From positions 124,001-188,000 of the forward strand of contig NZ_JAKZFR010000001.1 of assembly GCF_022808935.1 (NCBI RefSeq): a DNA stretch of 64,000 bases. The letters are read 5' to 3'. The stretch comes from Geothrix sp. SG200. Lineage in GTDB: Bacteria; Acidobacteriota; Holophagae; Holophagales; Holophagaceae. The first letter of the stretch is position 1, and each line of letters opens with the position of its first letter. Both the position numbers and the translations under genes were made by a program. Positions 1 through 10,064 of the stretch are shown one piece after another. The notes under the pieces were generated by a model. The model was not told the DNA's origin, searched no databases, and saw only the letters and a list, made by a program, of their open reading frames with translations.

Positions 1-1370
1 GGATGGTGGCCGAGGCGCACCGCCTAGGCATGAAGGTGCTCATCGACCAGGTGCTGTCTCATTCCTCCGACCAGCACGCCTGGTTCAAGGAGAGCCGAGC
101 CAGCCGGATCAATCCCAAGGCGGATTGGTACGTCTGGGCCGAGGCCAAGGCGGACGGCACGCCGCCCAACAATTGGCAGTCGGTCTTCGGGGGTCCCGCC
201 TGGACCTGGGAGCCGCACCGGCGGCAGTACTATCTCCACAACTTCCTGGAGTCCCAGCCGGACCTCAACTTCCACCATGAGCCCGTGCAGGCCCAGCTGC
301 TCGAGGAAGTGCGCTTCTGGATGGAGCGCGGCGTGGACGGCTTCCGCTTCGACGCCTGCAACTTCCACTTCCACGACCGGCGGCTGCGGAACAACCCGGC
401 GGCCCGGCCCGGATCCGTGGAGCTCACCTCCGTCCAGGAGGGCAACCCCTACGGGCGGCAGATCCACCGCTACGACAAGACCCAGCCGGAGAACCTGGGG
501 TTCCTGAAGCGCCTCCGGACGCTGCTGGACCAGTACGGGGCCATGAGCGTGGGCGAGATCGGCGACGAAGGCGCCCTCGCCACCATGGCCGAGTACACCG
601 CGGATGGCGACAAGCTGCACATGGCCTACGGGTTCAGCCTCTTCACGGACGAGTTCAGCGCCGGGCGCATCCGGTCCGTGGTGGAGGAGTTCGAGCGCTA
701 TGTCCGTCGCGGCGGCGGGTGGGGCTGCTGGTCGCTCTCCAACCACGACAGCGTCCGGGTGGTCACCCGCTGGGGCAAGGGCGTGGATGATCCCGCCTTC
801 CCCAAGCTGCTGCTGGCGGTGCTCGGTTCGCTGCGCGGGAGCTTCTGCATCTACCAAGGCGAGGAGCTGGGCCTGCCCGAGGCCGAAGTGCCCTTCGACC
901 GTCTCATCGACCCGTACGGCATCACCTTCTGGCCGGACTTCAAGGGCCGGGACGGCTGCCGCACCCCCATGCCCTGGACCAGCGAGGCGCCGCGGGGCGG
1001 GTTCTCGACCGTGGAACCCTGGCTGCCCATGTTCCCGGATCACCTGCGCCGCTCCGTGGCCGCCCAGGCCTCCGACCCCGATTCGGTCATGGGCTTCTAC
1101 CGTCGTTTCCTCGCCTGGCGGAAAGGCTTCGAATCCCTCCGGCGCGGGACCATCCGGTTCCAGCGCACCGCCGAGCCCCTCCTGGCCTTCCGCCGCGAGG
1201 CCGGCGACGAGCACATCTTGGCGGCCTTCAACCTGAGCCCCAACCCCATCAGCCACACCGTCCCCGGTTCCGTCCAGCCCTTCGACGGGCATGGCCTCCC
1301 GGCCTGCCGCCTCGAAGGCCGGACCCTCCACCTTCCCCCTTGGGGAGGGTTCTTCGGCCGCATGGCCTGA
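1..1370 (+). CDS. GH13 alpha-glucosidase, 5' end cut by window edge
   Basis: This enzyme would hydrolyse alpha-glucosidic bonds in maltose and short maltodextrins. About 455 residues are visible; the reading frame is open to the left edge, so the N-terminus (about 90-100 residues of the barrel) is missing. The GH13 conserved regions are present in order: LIDQVLSHSS (region I), GVDGFRFDACN with the Asp nucleophile (region II), SVGEIGDE with the acid/base Glu (region III) and SLSNHD (region IV). No signal is visible because the start is missing. It leads the maltodextrin island, just upstream of the porin, so a role in finishing imported dextrins is inferred. The subfamily resembles GH13_23/oligo-glucosidases, but exact specificity (alpha-1,4 or alpha-1,6) cannot be decided here. 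Confidence 0.88.
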   Translation, partial: MVAEAHRLGMKVLIDQVLSHSSDQHAWFKESRASRINPKADWYVWAEAKADGTPPNNWQSVFGGPAWTWEPHRRQYYLHNFLESQPDLNFHHEPVQAQLLEEVRFWMERGVDGFRFDACNFHFHDRRLRNNPAARPGSVELTSVQEGNPYGRQIHRYDKTQPENLGFLKRLRTLLDQYGAMSVGEIGDEGALATMAEYTADGDKLHMAYGFSLFTDEFSAGRIRSVVEEFERYVRRGGGWGCWSLSNHDSVRVVTRWGKGVDDPAFPKLLLAVLGSLRGSFCIYQGEELGLPEAEVPFDRLIDPYGITFWPDFKGRDGCRTPMPWTSEAPRGGFSTVEPWLPMFPDHLRRSVAAQASDPDSVMGFYRRFLAWRKGFESLRRGTIRFQRTAEPLLAFRREAGDEHILAAFNLSPNPISHTVPGSVQPFDGHGLPACRLEGRTLHLPPWGGFFGRMA

Positions 1371-1449
1371 TTCCATGCGCCAGCCCTCCCTCCGCAAGCT
1401 TCCCACCCAACCCGCCGCCCCCGCGGCTTCTCCCACTGGAGGCAAGACC

Positions 1450-2823
1450 ATGAAGTCTCTCTCCCTCATCAAGGCCGCGCTGCCCTTGGCGCTGGCCTGC
1501 GGACCGCTCCTCGCGCAGGACGTGGTCGAAATCCACGGCTACACCCGCATGGGCGTCGGCCGCTCGTCGAACGGCGGCGAGCAGGGCAGCTTCTACCTGC
1601 CCGGCACCATCAACAACCCCTCCGGAGGCCCCGGCTACCGGCTCGGCAATGAGGAGGACAACTACCTCGAGCTCGCCATCGACGTGAAGGCCTACGAGAG
1701 GGGCGATACCAACTTCAAGCTCCACTTCCGCCCGACCTTCCGGCAGTACTACGATGCGCGGGATGCGAGCGTGGACGCCGGCGGCAACGTGGACTACTCC
1801 CACGCGGCCACCCAGAACCAGATGGTCTACCTGCGCGAGGCCTGGGGCGAGGCGAATGGCATGCTGGGTGACTCCTTCATGCTGAAGAATGCCTCCATCT
1901 GGGCGGGCCGGCGGTTCTACCAGCGCCACGACCTTCACATGCTGGACTTCTACTACTGGAACAACAGCGGCGATGGCGTGGGGGTCGAAGGCATCGACGT
2001 CGGGCTCGGCAAGTTGAGCTACGCCTACATCCAGGCCGACCGGAACAATGTGGACTACGGCTGGGGCGCGGGGCACTTCCCCGGCGCGATCCAGACGGAC
2101 GTCTTCAACTACAACGGCAAGGTGGTGGTCGCCTCCCATGACCTCCGCTGGTCGGGCCTGTCCATCTGGGAAGGGTCTTCCTTCACCCTCGGGTTCCAGT
2201 ACAACGAGCCCAGCGTGAGGAAGGGGGCCGCCACGCCCTCCAACAACAACATCGGCCGGCGATTCCACCTCGAGTACCAGCAGTCGGGCATTCTCGGCGG
2301 CGACAACAAGCTGTACCTCACCAAGGGTGATGGCTCCACGTTCTGGAATTGGTACAACCCCGAATTCAACACCCGTAACAACTGGTGGATGGCCATGGAC
2401 AGCCTGTTCATCCAGCCGACCAAGCAGTTCGGCATGGGAGCCGTGGTGGTGCACCGCGTCCAGAACGAGGATGACCGTCAGCCGGGTCATCGGGACATGG
2501 TCTGGGATTCCATCGGTGCCCGTCCCGTCTGGTTCTTCTCCAAGCACGTCAGCCTGGCGGCCGAGATCGGCATGGACCGGTTCAAGGTCAGCGGCGACGG
2601 CTCGCCTTCCGACGGACAGGCCCGCAGCATGGTCAAGAAGACCCTGGCCCTCCAGTTCAGCCCCCAGGCGAGCTGGTGGTCCCGCCCGGTCCTGCGCCTT
2701 TTCGTGACCCGAGCCAACTGGAACCAGTACGCCACCGCCTGGGGCACCCCCAGCGGCCTCGGCGTATTCGCTGGCTCGCAGGCCGGGACCACGTTCGGCG
2801 CCCAGGTCGAGGCTTGGTGGTAA
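1450..2823 (+). CDS. lamB: LamB-like maltoporin (outer-membrane maltodextrin channel)
   Basis: An outer-membrane porin that would let maltodextrins into the periplasm. It has 457 residues, close to LamB-family length (about 420-450). The ATG start is preceded by GGAGG and followed by a signal peptide (hydrophobic core ALPLALACGPLLA, then QDVVEIHGYTRMGVG as the first beta strand). The sequence alternates polar and aromatic residues (for example YYWNN, WNWYNPEF), as expected of a beta barrel, and ends VEAWW, consistent with a terminal aromatic residue for BAM recognition. An upstream in-frame ATG at 1291 lies inside the preceding gene and is rejected. The position between alpha-glucosidase and amylase supports the maltodextrin assignment. 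OprB/sucrose-porin relatives remain possible. Confidence 0.85.
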   Translation: MKSLSLIKAALPLALACGPLLAQDVVEIHGYTRMGVGRSSNGGEQGSFYLPGTINNPSGGPGYRLGNEEDNYLELAIDVKAYERGDTNFKLHFRPTFRQYYDARDASVDAGGNVDYSHAATQNQMVYLREAWGEANGMLGDSFMLKNASIWAGRRFYQRHDLHMLDFYYWNNSGDGVGVEGIDVGLGKLSYAYIQADRNNVDYGWGAGHFPGAIQTDVFNYNGKVVVASHDLRWSGLSIWEGSSFTLGFQYNEPSVRKGAATPSNNNIGRRFHLEYQQSGILGGDNKLYLTKGDGSTFWNWYNPEFNTRNNWWMAMDSLFIQPTKQFGMGAVVVHRVQNEDDRQPGHRDMVWDSIGARPVWFFSKHVSLAAEIGMDRFKVSGDGSPSDGQARSMVKKTLALQFSPQASWWSRPVLRLFVTRANWNQYATAWGTPSGLGVFAGSQAGTTFGAQVEAWW

Positions 2824-2835
2824 TGGCTGGCCGAC

Positions 2836-2867
2836 GAAACGGCCCGTCCTTCGGGGCGGGCCGTTTC
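2836..2867 (+). terminator. Hairpin after lamB
   Basis: A perfect 11-bp stem (GAAACGGCCCG / CGGGCCGTTTC) encloses GTCC-TTCG-GGGC. It lies 12 bp after the porin stop. The T residues sit inside the 3' arm rather than in a separate tail, so it may act as a partial terminator or a 3' mRNA stabiliser between the porin and the amylase. Confidence 0.55.
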
Positions 2868-2893
2868 CTGGCTTCTGATTCCAAGGACGAGAT

Positions 2894-4582
2894 GTGAAGA
2901 CCCTGCGCCTGACGATCGCTCCCTCCCTGCTGGTCCTCCTCCTGGCCGGCGGGCTGGCCTGCGTCGGCCCGAGCACCGATGCCGCTTCCCGCTATCCGGT
3001 AGACACCTCGGTCATCGAGCCGGGGCAGCAGCTGGAGAACGCCCCCGGCTGGTACCGGGATGCGGTGGTCTACCACATCTGGGTGAAGGCCTTCGCCGAT
3101 GGCGCCTACCAGGACGGCATCGGCGACCTTCCCGGCCTCCAGGGCAAGCTGGACTACCTCCAGTCCCTGGGTGTGAACACCCTGTGGCTGTCGCCGATCT
3201 TCGAGTGCGGCTACAAGGGCGACAACATGCATGGGTACGACACGACGGACTACTACGCCGTGAACGACCGCTTCGGCACCCGCGCGGACCTCAAGGCCCT
3301 CATCGAGGCCGTGCATGCGAAGGGGATGCGGATCCTCTTCGACTTCGTGCCGAACCACACCTCCACGAAGCATCCCTGGTTCACGAACGCCGCCACGCGG
3401 GACAGCTGGTACATCTGGAGCGCCGGCCAGCCCGCGGGCTGGGGCCTCCCCTGGGGCGGGGGAACCCCGCAGGACGTCTGGAAATCCGGCGCCTCCGGCT
3501 ACTTCTACACCTCCTTCGCCACGGACTCCCTGGCGGACCTGAACTTCTACAACCCCGCCGTTCAGGCCGAGATGCGAAAGGTCCAGGCCTTCTGGCTGGA
3601 TCGCGGCTTCGACGGCATGCGGGTGGACGCGGTGCGCTACCTCTGCGAGACCGGCCCCGGCCAGCAGGCGGACCAGCCGGACACCCACGCGCGGCTCCAG
3701 GCCTTCCGCGCCCTGCTGGACGAGTACGACAGCGGCGACCAGCATCCCCATCCCGGCGGGGACCCTTTGAAGCACAGCAGCAAGGCCATGATCGCCGAGG
3801 CCTGGACCAACGACGCCTCGGGCGTGGCGCCCTACTACGGCAACGGCGCGAACGAGTTCCACATGTGCCTGGACTTCAGCGCGCCCTGGGCGGTCTACCA
3901 CACCATCAGCCAGGGGGACGCCACGCAGCTGACCTCCCTCTGGGAGTTCGAGCAGCGCACCTACCCGGCGGGCTACCGCTCGGCGACCTTCGACTCGAAC
4001 CACGACAACCTCATCTCCCGCCCCGGCACCCAGTACGGCGGCGACAAGGCGCGGATCATCCTGGCCGAGGCCCTGAACCTCCTGTCCCCCGGCACCCCCA
4101 TCCTCTACTACGGCAACGAAGTGGGCATGACCGGCAAGGCCGGCTCGGACATCAACCTCCGCCAACCCATGGACTGGGCAGCGGTGTCGGCCCAGACGGG
4201 CCAGCCCGACTCGATCCTGAGCTGGTGCACCTACCTCATCCAGGCCCGGAAGGCCTATCCGGCCCTTCGGGGCGGCTACGCGACCCTTCCCACCGACGTG
4301 AGCACCGGCAAGGCCCTGGCCTACCTGCGCGATGCGGGCACCGAGCGGGTTCTGGTGGTGGCGAACCTCACGGGCGCGCCCCAGACCGTCACCGTCTCCG
4401 GACTGACGGCCCTCGGCGTGCCAGCCGGAGGCCCTGTCCAGGCCATCCTCGGCGACCTGAAGGGTTCGGTCGCCCTCAGCAGCGACACCTACACCGCCGC
4501 CAGCCTGCCCCCCTACGGTGTCCGCGTGCTCTACGTGTCGGGTACGGCCTTCCAGGGCACCCTCCACGGCGACCTGAACTGA
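2894..4582 (+). CDS. GH13 alpha-amylase family lipoprotein
   Basis: An envelope-anchored starch or maltodextrin hydrolase of 562 residues. The start is GTG. The N-terminus is a type II signal with lipobox LAGGLAC (Cys about 23), so the mature protein is probably a lipoprotein. GH13 regions are visible: [11 protein letters not shown] (I), [12 protein letters not shown] with nucleophile Asp (II), MIAEAWTND with Glu (III) and FDSNHDN (IV), followed by a short C-terminal beta domain. The phrase [12 protein letters not shown] and the [15 protein letters not shown] opening are typical of alpha-amylases and oligosaccharide-acting GH13 enzymes. It follows lamB and precedes malK, so it would generate dextrins for import. 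Inner- or outer-membrane sorting cannot be told. Confidence 0.87.
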   Translation: MKTLRLTIAPSLLVLLLAGGLACVGPSTDAASRYPVDTSVIEPGQQLENAPGWYRDAVVYHIWVKAFADGAYQDGIGDLPGLQGKLDYLQSLGVNTLWLSPIFECGYKGDNMHGYDTTDYYAVNDRFGTRADLKALIEAVHAKGMRILFDFVPNHTSTKHPWFTNAATRDSWYIWSAGQPAGWGLPWGGGTPQDVWKSGASGYFYTSFATDSLADLNFYNPAVQAEMRKVQAFWLDRGFDGMRVDAVRYLCETGPGQQADQPDTHARLQAFRALLDEYDSGDQHPHPGGDPLKHSSKAMIAEAWTNDASGVAPYYGNGANEFHMCLDFSAPWAVYHTISQGDATQLTSLWEFEQRTYPAGYRSATFDSNHDNLISRPGTQYGGDKARIILAEALNLLSPGTPILYYGNEVGMTGKAGSDINLRQPMDWAAVSAQTGQPDSILSWCTYLIQARKAYPALRGGYATLPTDVSTGKALAYLRDAGTERVLVVANLTGAPQTVTVSGLTALGVPAGGPVQAILGDLKGSVALSSDTYTAASLPPYGVRVLYVSGTAFQGTLHGDLN

Positions 4583-4644
4583 CCTTGCCTCCCGGGCCCT
4601 GCGGCCCTATCCATCTGGCTCCAACCGTCTCATCCGGAATCCCC

Positions 4645-5742
<1,098 letters not shown>

Positions 5743-5787
5743 CGTTCTCATCCACCGGACCTTCCGGCCCAACCCAAGGAGACTGTC

Positions 5788-6993
5788 GTGAGTCATCCAT
5801 CCACCCTCCGCAAACTGGCGGCCACCACCGCCACCCTGCTCGTCGCCGGCGCCCTCACCGTGGCCCAGGCCGCCGAGAAGGGCAAGCTCCTCATCTGGAT
5901 CAACGGCGACAAGGGCTACAACGGCCTCCAGAAGGTGGGCGACGAATTCACCAAGAAGACCGGCGTGAAGGTCGTTGTCGAGCATCCCGAGGACGCCCCC
6001 GGCAAGTTCCAGGCGGCCGCCGAAGAGGGCAAGGGGCCCGACATCTGGATCTGGGCCCATGACCGCGTGGGCGAGTGGGCCGACAGCGGCGTCATCAACG
6101 CCGTGACCCCCGGCAAGAAGATCAAGGAGCAGATCGACGCGAAGGCCTGGCAGGCCTTCACCATCAAGGGCAAGGTGTGGGCCTACCCCGTGGCCATCGA
6201 GGCGGTCTCCCTCATCTACAACAAGAACCTGATCAAGACGCCGCCCAAGACCTTCGAGGAGATCTTCGCCCTCGACAAGAAGTTCGCGGCCCAGGGCAAG
6301 AAGGCCATCCTCTGGGACTACACGAACACCTACTTCACCATGCCCATGCTGGCGGCCAATGGCGGCTACGCCTTCAAGATGAACGCCGACGGCACCTATG
6401 ACCAGAAGGACACCGGCGTGAACAACGCCGGGGCCGTCATCGGCGCCGAGCTGCTCACGAAGATGGTGAAGGAGGGCGTGATGCCCAAGGGCGCCACCTA
6501 TGCCGACATGGAAGCCCAGATGGCCCAGGGCAAGCTCGCCATGATGATCAGCGGCCCCTGGGCCTGGGACAACCTCAAGAAGGCCAAGGTCAACTTCGGC
6601 GTGGCCAAGCTCCCCAGCGTGGCCGGCAAGCCCGCCAAGCCCTTCGTGGGCTACATGGGCGCCATGATCACCAAGGCCGCCTCCTCCGCCGGGAACGTGG
6701 ACATCGCCCGCGAGTTCATCGAGAACAACATGCTGACGCTGAAGGGGCTCGAGACCATCAACGCCGACGTGGCCATCGGCGCTCCGGCCAACAAGGCCGC
6801 CTACGCCAAGATGAAGAACGATCCCTTCATCCAGGTCTCCATGGCCAGCGCCACCGATGGCGTCGTCATGCCGAACAACCCCCGCATGGGCCGCTTCTGG
6901 GCCGCCATGGTCTCCGCCCTGAACAACATGACCGAAGGCCGCCAGACCCCGAAGGAAGCCCTGGACGCCGCCGCCAAGCGGATCCTCAAGTAG
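5788..6993 (+). CDS. malE: Periplasmic maltodextrin-binding protein
   Basis: The substrate-binding protein of the maltodextrin importer. It has 401 residues, close to E. coli MalE (396). The GTG start has AAGGAG about 8 bp upstream. A signal peptide ends near AVAQA-like residues ([11 protein letters not shown]), and mature residues begin [17 protein letters not shown], which parallels the MalE opening. Family motifs include [22 protein letters not shown] and [11 protein letters not shown]. The gene is followed by a very stable hairpin before malF. Maltose/maltodextrin specificity is supported by sequence and by the surrounding amylases. Confidence 0.95.
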   Translation: MSHPSTLRKLAATTATLLVAGALTVAQAAEKGKLLIWINGDKGYNGLQKVGDEFTKKTGVKVVVEHPEDAPGKFQAAAEEGKGPDIWIWAHDRVGEWADSGVINAVTPGKKIKEQIDAKAWQAFTIKGKVWAYPVAIEAVSLIYNKNLIKTPPKTFEEIFALDKKFAAQGKKAILWDYTNTYFTMPMLAANGGYAFKMNADGTYDQKDTGVNNAGAVIGAELLTKMVKEGVMPKGATYADMEAQMAQGKLAMMISGPWAWDNLKKAKVNFGVAKLPSVAGKPAKPFVGYMGAMITKAASSAGNVDIAREFIENNMLTLKGLETINADVAIGAPANKAAYAKMKNDPFIQVSMASATDGVVMPNNPRMGRFWAAMVSALNNMTEGRQTPKEALDAAAKRILK

Positions 6994-7009
6994 CCGTTCC
7001 TCCCGGCGC

Positions 7010-7033
7010 GGGGCGGGCCTCCGGGCCCGCCCC
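7010..7033 (+). terminator. Strong GC hairpin between malE and malF
   Basis: A perfect 10-bp stem (GGGGCGGGCC / GGCCCGCCCC) with a TCCG tetraloop lies 16 bp after the malE stop, with no T tail. In E. coli a REP hairpin at the same malE-malF junction raises MalE over MalF by protecting upstream mRNA. A similar differential-expression role is inferred here from position only. Confidence 0.55.
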
Positions 7034-7069
7034 GCCAGCCGGGGCCCTCTTCCCGATTCGGATCCACCC

Positions 7070-8602
7070 ATGCCCATGTCGCCGGTTCTCAAACGCCTCC
7101 TGCCGCCCCTCCTGATGGTCCTCCTGGGACTGGCCGGGCTGTACGTCGTCACCGTGATCTATGCCACCGGTGAGACCCTGCTGGCAGGCGTCATGCTCGT
7201 GACCCTGGTCTGCTTCGTGTGGATCTACACCTCGAAGAGGACCTACGCGTACCGCTACCTCTTCCCGGGCATCGGCGCGGCCCTGATCTTCGTCGTCTTC
7301 CCGATGCTCTACACCATCCGCATCGGCTTCACCAACTACAGCTCCACGAACCTCCTGACCTTCAAGCGGGCCACCCAGTATCTGCTGGAGGAGACCTATC
7401 GGGCCGAAGGCGCCACCTACACCTCCGAGCTCCATGCCGACGGCAATCGCTGGCGGTTCCGCCTGGAGGACGCCGACAGCGGCGTCACCTTCGCGACGGA
7501 GCCTTTCGCCCTGGGCGCCGAGGGGACGCACCTCACCCTGAAGGCCCAATCGGCTACTGGGCTGCTTCCCAGCGACGAGATGCCCCTCAAGGACCTGATC
7601 GACCGCCAGCCCTTCCTCAAGGGCATCACAGTGGTCATGCCCGACGGCGGCCAGGTGCGCATGACCGGCCTGCGGGAGTTCGCCCCCAGCCGACCCCAGT
7701 TCACGCACAACGCCGACGGCAGCCTCACAAACAACGAGACCCATGACGTCCTCCGGCCCAACTTCAAGACGGGGTTCTACGAGACCGCCGACGGCGAGTC
7801 GGTGACGCCGGGCTTCCAGGTGGACATCGGCTGGAAGAACTACGTCGACATCTTTACGGACACCTCCCTGCGCGAGCCGCTCTGGCGGATCTTCACTTGG
7901 ACGATCGTCTTCTCCACGCTGACAGTGGTGTTCTGCACCGCGCTCGGCATGGTGCTGGCCGTGCTGCTGAGCTGGGAGAACCTGCGGTTCCGGGGCGTGT
8001 ACCGGCTGCTGCTCTTCCTGCCCTACGCGGTGCCGGGCTTCATCTCCATCCTGGTGTTCAAGGGGCTCTTCAACAACAACTTCGGCGAGATCAACCTGGT
8101 GCTGAACGGCCTCTTCGGCATCAAGCCCACCTGGTTCTCGGATCCCTTCCTGGCCAAGACGATGATCCTCATCGTCAACACCTGGCTGGGCTTCCCCTAC
8201 ATGATGGTGGTCTGCATGGGCCTCATCAAGGCGATCCCACAGGACCTCTATGAGGCCTCGGCGGTGGCGGGCGCGGGACCGATCACCAACTTCTTCAGGA
8301 TCACGATGCCGCTGATCCTGAAGCCCCTGACGCCGCTGCTCATCTCCTCCTTCGCCTTCAACTTCAACAACTTCGTGCTCATCAGCCTCCTGACGGGCGG
8401 ACTGCCGGACTTCCTGAACACCTCCACGCCGGCGGGCACCACGGACATCCTCGTGTCCTACACCTACCGCATGGCCTTCCAGGACTCGGGCCAGAAGTTC
8501 GGCCTGGGCGCGGCCATCTCCACGGTGGTGTTCCTGATGGTGGCCGTGATCTCGATGATCCAGATCCGGTCCACCCGCATCGCCGAAGACACCAAGCGCT
8601 GA
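7070..8602 (+). CDS. malF: Maltodextrin ABC transporter permease MalF
   Basis: One of two inner-membrane permease subunits. It has 510 residues, similar to E. coli MalF (514) and longer than ordinary permeases because of the large periplasmic insertion (about residues 95-260) typical of MalF. N-terminal membrane segments (LLMVLLGLAGLYVVTVIYAT and following) come before the insertion. The binding-protein-dependent transport core follows, with the EAA loop YEASAVAGAGPITNFFRITMPLI that contacts MalK. No strong Shine-Dalgarno precedes the ATG, and a second ATG lies two codons in. It is followed by malG after 11 bp. Confidence 0.95.
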   Translation: MPMSPVLKRLLPPLLMVLLGLAGLYVVTVIYATGETLLAGVMLVTLVCFVWIYTSKRTYAYRYLFPGIGAALIFVVFPMLYTIRIGFTNYSSTNLLTFKRATQYLLEETYRAEGATYTSELHADGNRWRFRLEDADSGVTFATEPFALGAEGTHLTLKAQSATGLLPSDEMPLKDLIDRQPFLKGITVVMPDGGQVRMTGLREFAPSRPQFTHNADGSLTNNETHDVLRPNFKTGFYETADGESVTPGFQVDIGWKNYVDIFTDTSLREPLWRIFTWTIVFSTLTVVFCTALGMVLAVLLSWENLRFRGVYRLLLFLPYAVPGFISILVFKGLFNNNFGEINLVLNGLFGIKPTWFSDPFLAKTMILIVNTWLGFPYMMVVCMGLIKAIPQDLYEASAVAGAGPITNFFRITMPLILKPLTPLLISSFAFNFNNFVLISLLTGGLPDFLNTSTPAGTTDILVSYTYRMAFQDSGQKFGLGAAISTVVFLMVAVISMIQIRSTRIAEDTKR

Positions 8603-8613
8603 GAGGAGACGCC

Positions 8614-9504
8614 ATGGCCATCGTCATCGACAAGTCCCAGCGCTGGCGTGTCGTCGCCGCCCACCTCTTCCTGATCTGCCTCTGCGCCCTGGTCATCTTT
8701 CCGCTGCTGATGGTGGTCTCCATCTCGCTCCGCCCCGGGAACTTCGCCACGGGGAGCCTGATCCCCACGACCATCAGCCTCGAACACTGGCGCTTCGCCC
8801 TGGGTCTCCCCGTGACCAACGCGGACGGCCAAGTGATTATCCCCGACCTGCCCGTGCTGCGCTGGCTGTGGAACTCCGTGAAGGTGGCCACCCTCTCGGC
8901 CACCACGGCGGTGCTGCTCTCCACCACCGCCGCCTACGCGTTCTCCCGGATGAAATTCGGAGGGAAGAAGGCTTCGCTCGTGGGGCTGATGCTGATGCAG
9001 ATGTTCCCCACGATCCTGGCTCTCATCGCCATCCACGCCATCTTCTCCCGCCTCGGGCACACCTTCCCCGCCTTCGGCATCGACAGTCCATGGGCCCTGG
9101 TGCTGGCCTATTCCGGCGGCATCGCCCTTCACATCTGGACCATCAAGGGCTTCTACGAGACCATCCCCGCCGAGATCGAAGAGGCCGCCACCGTGGACGG
9201 GGCCACGCCCTGGCAGGCGTTCTGGCGGGTGCTCCTGCCCATGGCCCTGCCCATCATCATGGTCATCTTTCTGCTGGCCTTCATCGGCGCCGTCAACGAG
9301 TACCCCGTGGCCTCCATCCTGCTGCGCAGCCAGGACCAGCTCACCATGGCCGCCGGCATGAAGCAGTTCCTCTACCAGCAGAAGTACCTCTGGGGCGATT
9401 TCGCCGCCGCGGCCATTCTCTCCGGCCTGCCCATCGCCGTCGTCTTCATCCTCGTCCAGCGTTGGATGATCTCCGGCCTCACGGCCGGCGCCAACAAGGG
9501 CTGA
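8614..9504 (+). CDS. malG: Maltodextrin ABC transporter permease MalG
   Basis: The second inner-membrane permease subunit, 296 residues, matching E. coli MalG (296). AGGAG precedes the ATG. The protein opens with a membrane helix (LFLICLCALVIFPLLMVVSIS), contains six predicted membrane segments, and carries the EAA motif EEAATVDGATPWQAFWRVLLPMA for MalK docking. It lies 11 bp after malF and is followed by an intrinsic terminator, which suggests malG ends the transporter transcript or that read-through to the next genes is partial. Confidence 0.95.
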   Translation: MAIVIDKSQRWRVVAAHLFLICLCALVIFPLLMVVSISLRPGNFATGSLIPTTISLEHWRFALGLPVTNADGQVIIPDLPVLRWLWNSVKVATLSATTAVLLSTTAAYAFSRMKFGGKKASLVGLMLMQMFPTILALIAIHAIFSRLGHTFPAFGIDSPWALVLAYSGGIALHIWTIKGFYETIPAEIEEAATVDGATPWQAFWRVLLPMALPIIMVIFLLAFIGAVNEYPVASILLRSQDQLTMAAGMKQFLYQQKYLWGDFAAAAILSGLPIAVVFILVQRWMISGLTAGANKG

Positions 9505-9523
9505 TCCGCTTTCCCCCCCAACC

Positions 9524-9543
9524 CGAGGGCCGAGCCCTCTTTT
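9524..9543 (+). terminator. Intrinsic terminator after malG
   Basis: A 6-bp stem GAGGGC / GCCCTC with a CGA loop is followed immediately by five T residues. It lies 19 bp beyond the malG stop and 18 bp before the next start, so it could limit expression of the downstream binding-module gene relative to the transporter. Confidence 0.6.
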
Positions 9544-9560
9544 CCCCCAAGGAGTCACGC

Positions 9561-10001
9561 ATGAGCCTCCGCACGACCTTCCTCAAGGCGATCGCCGTGA
9601 TCGCCCTGATCATCACCCCCGCCCTCTCCGCGCCGCCCGAGGGCAAGATCCAGATCAACTACCACCGCTGCGACGGCAAGTACGAGCGCTGGGGCGTGCA
9701 CCTCTGGAAGAGCCCCAACATGCCCCTGCCCGACATCGAGTGGCCCAACCCCATGATGCCCACCGGGAAGACCGACTTCGGCGTCTTCTGGCAGGTGGAC
9801 CTGGAGGAGTTCAACACCGGCTCCAAGTCCCAGGTGAACTACATCATCCACAAGGGCGACATCAAGGAGCAGGGCGCCAAGGACATGGCCTTCGACGGCC
9901 GCGCCCACAAGGAGATCTGGGTGATCAACGGCGACCGCACCATCTACTTCTCCAAGGAAGAGGCCCTGAAGGACCACGACTGCACGAAGGACAAGAAGTA
10001 A
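9561..10001 (+). CDS. Secreted stand-alone PUD/CBM41-like starch-binding protein
   Basis: A small exported protein of 146 residues with a signal peptide (AIAVIALIITPALSA) and one beta-sandwich domain. Residues after the signal (KIQINYHRCDGKYERWGVHLW, read in part) and NYIIHKGDIKEQGAKD match the bacterial pullulanase-associated domain (PUD, related to CBM41), which normally sits at the N-terminus of pullulanases. Here it is not fused to any catalytic domain. The ATG is preceded by AAGGAG. It sits between malG and a secreted amylase, so binding alpha-glucan in the periplasm or at the surface is the likely role. This is inferred; a structural or regulatory role is possible. Confidence 0.75.
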   Translation: MSLRTTFLKAIAVIALIITPALSAPPEGKIQINYHRCDGKYERWGVHLWKSPNMPLPDIEWPNPMMPTGKTDFGVFWQVDLEEFNTGSKSQVNYIIHKGDIKEQGAKDMAFDGRAHKEIWVINGDRTIYFSKEEALKDHDCTKDKK

Positions 10002-10016
10002 ATGAATGCCCCGGCG

Positions 10017-10043
10017 CCAGGGCCGGACTGCGTCCGGCCCTGG
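10017..10043 (+). terminator. Perfect 12-bp hairpin before the MalS-like gene
   Basis: CCAGGGCCGGAC and GTCCGGCCCTGG form a perfect 12-bp stem with a TGC loop, 15 bp after the preceding stop and 21 bp before the next start. There is no T run. It may be a rho-independent-like stop, an RNA stabiliser or a leader structure for the amylase. Confidence 0.5.
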
Positions 10044-10064
10044 CTGCCCTTGAACTCTGATGGG

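Noticed and set aside
10002-10064. Extended start of the MalS-like amylase at 10002
   Set aside because: The extension would be translated through a 12-bp hairpin and would precede the signal peptide.
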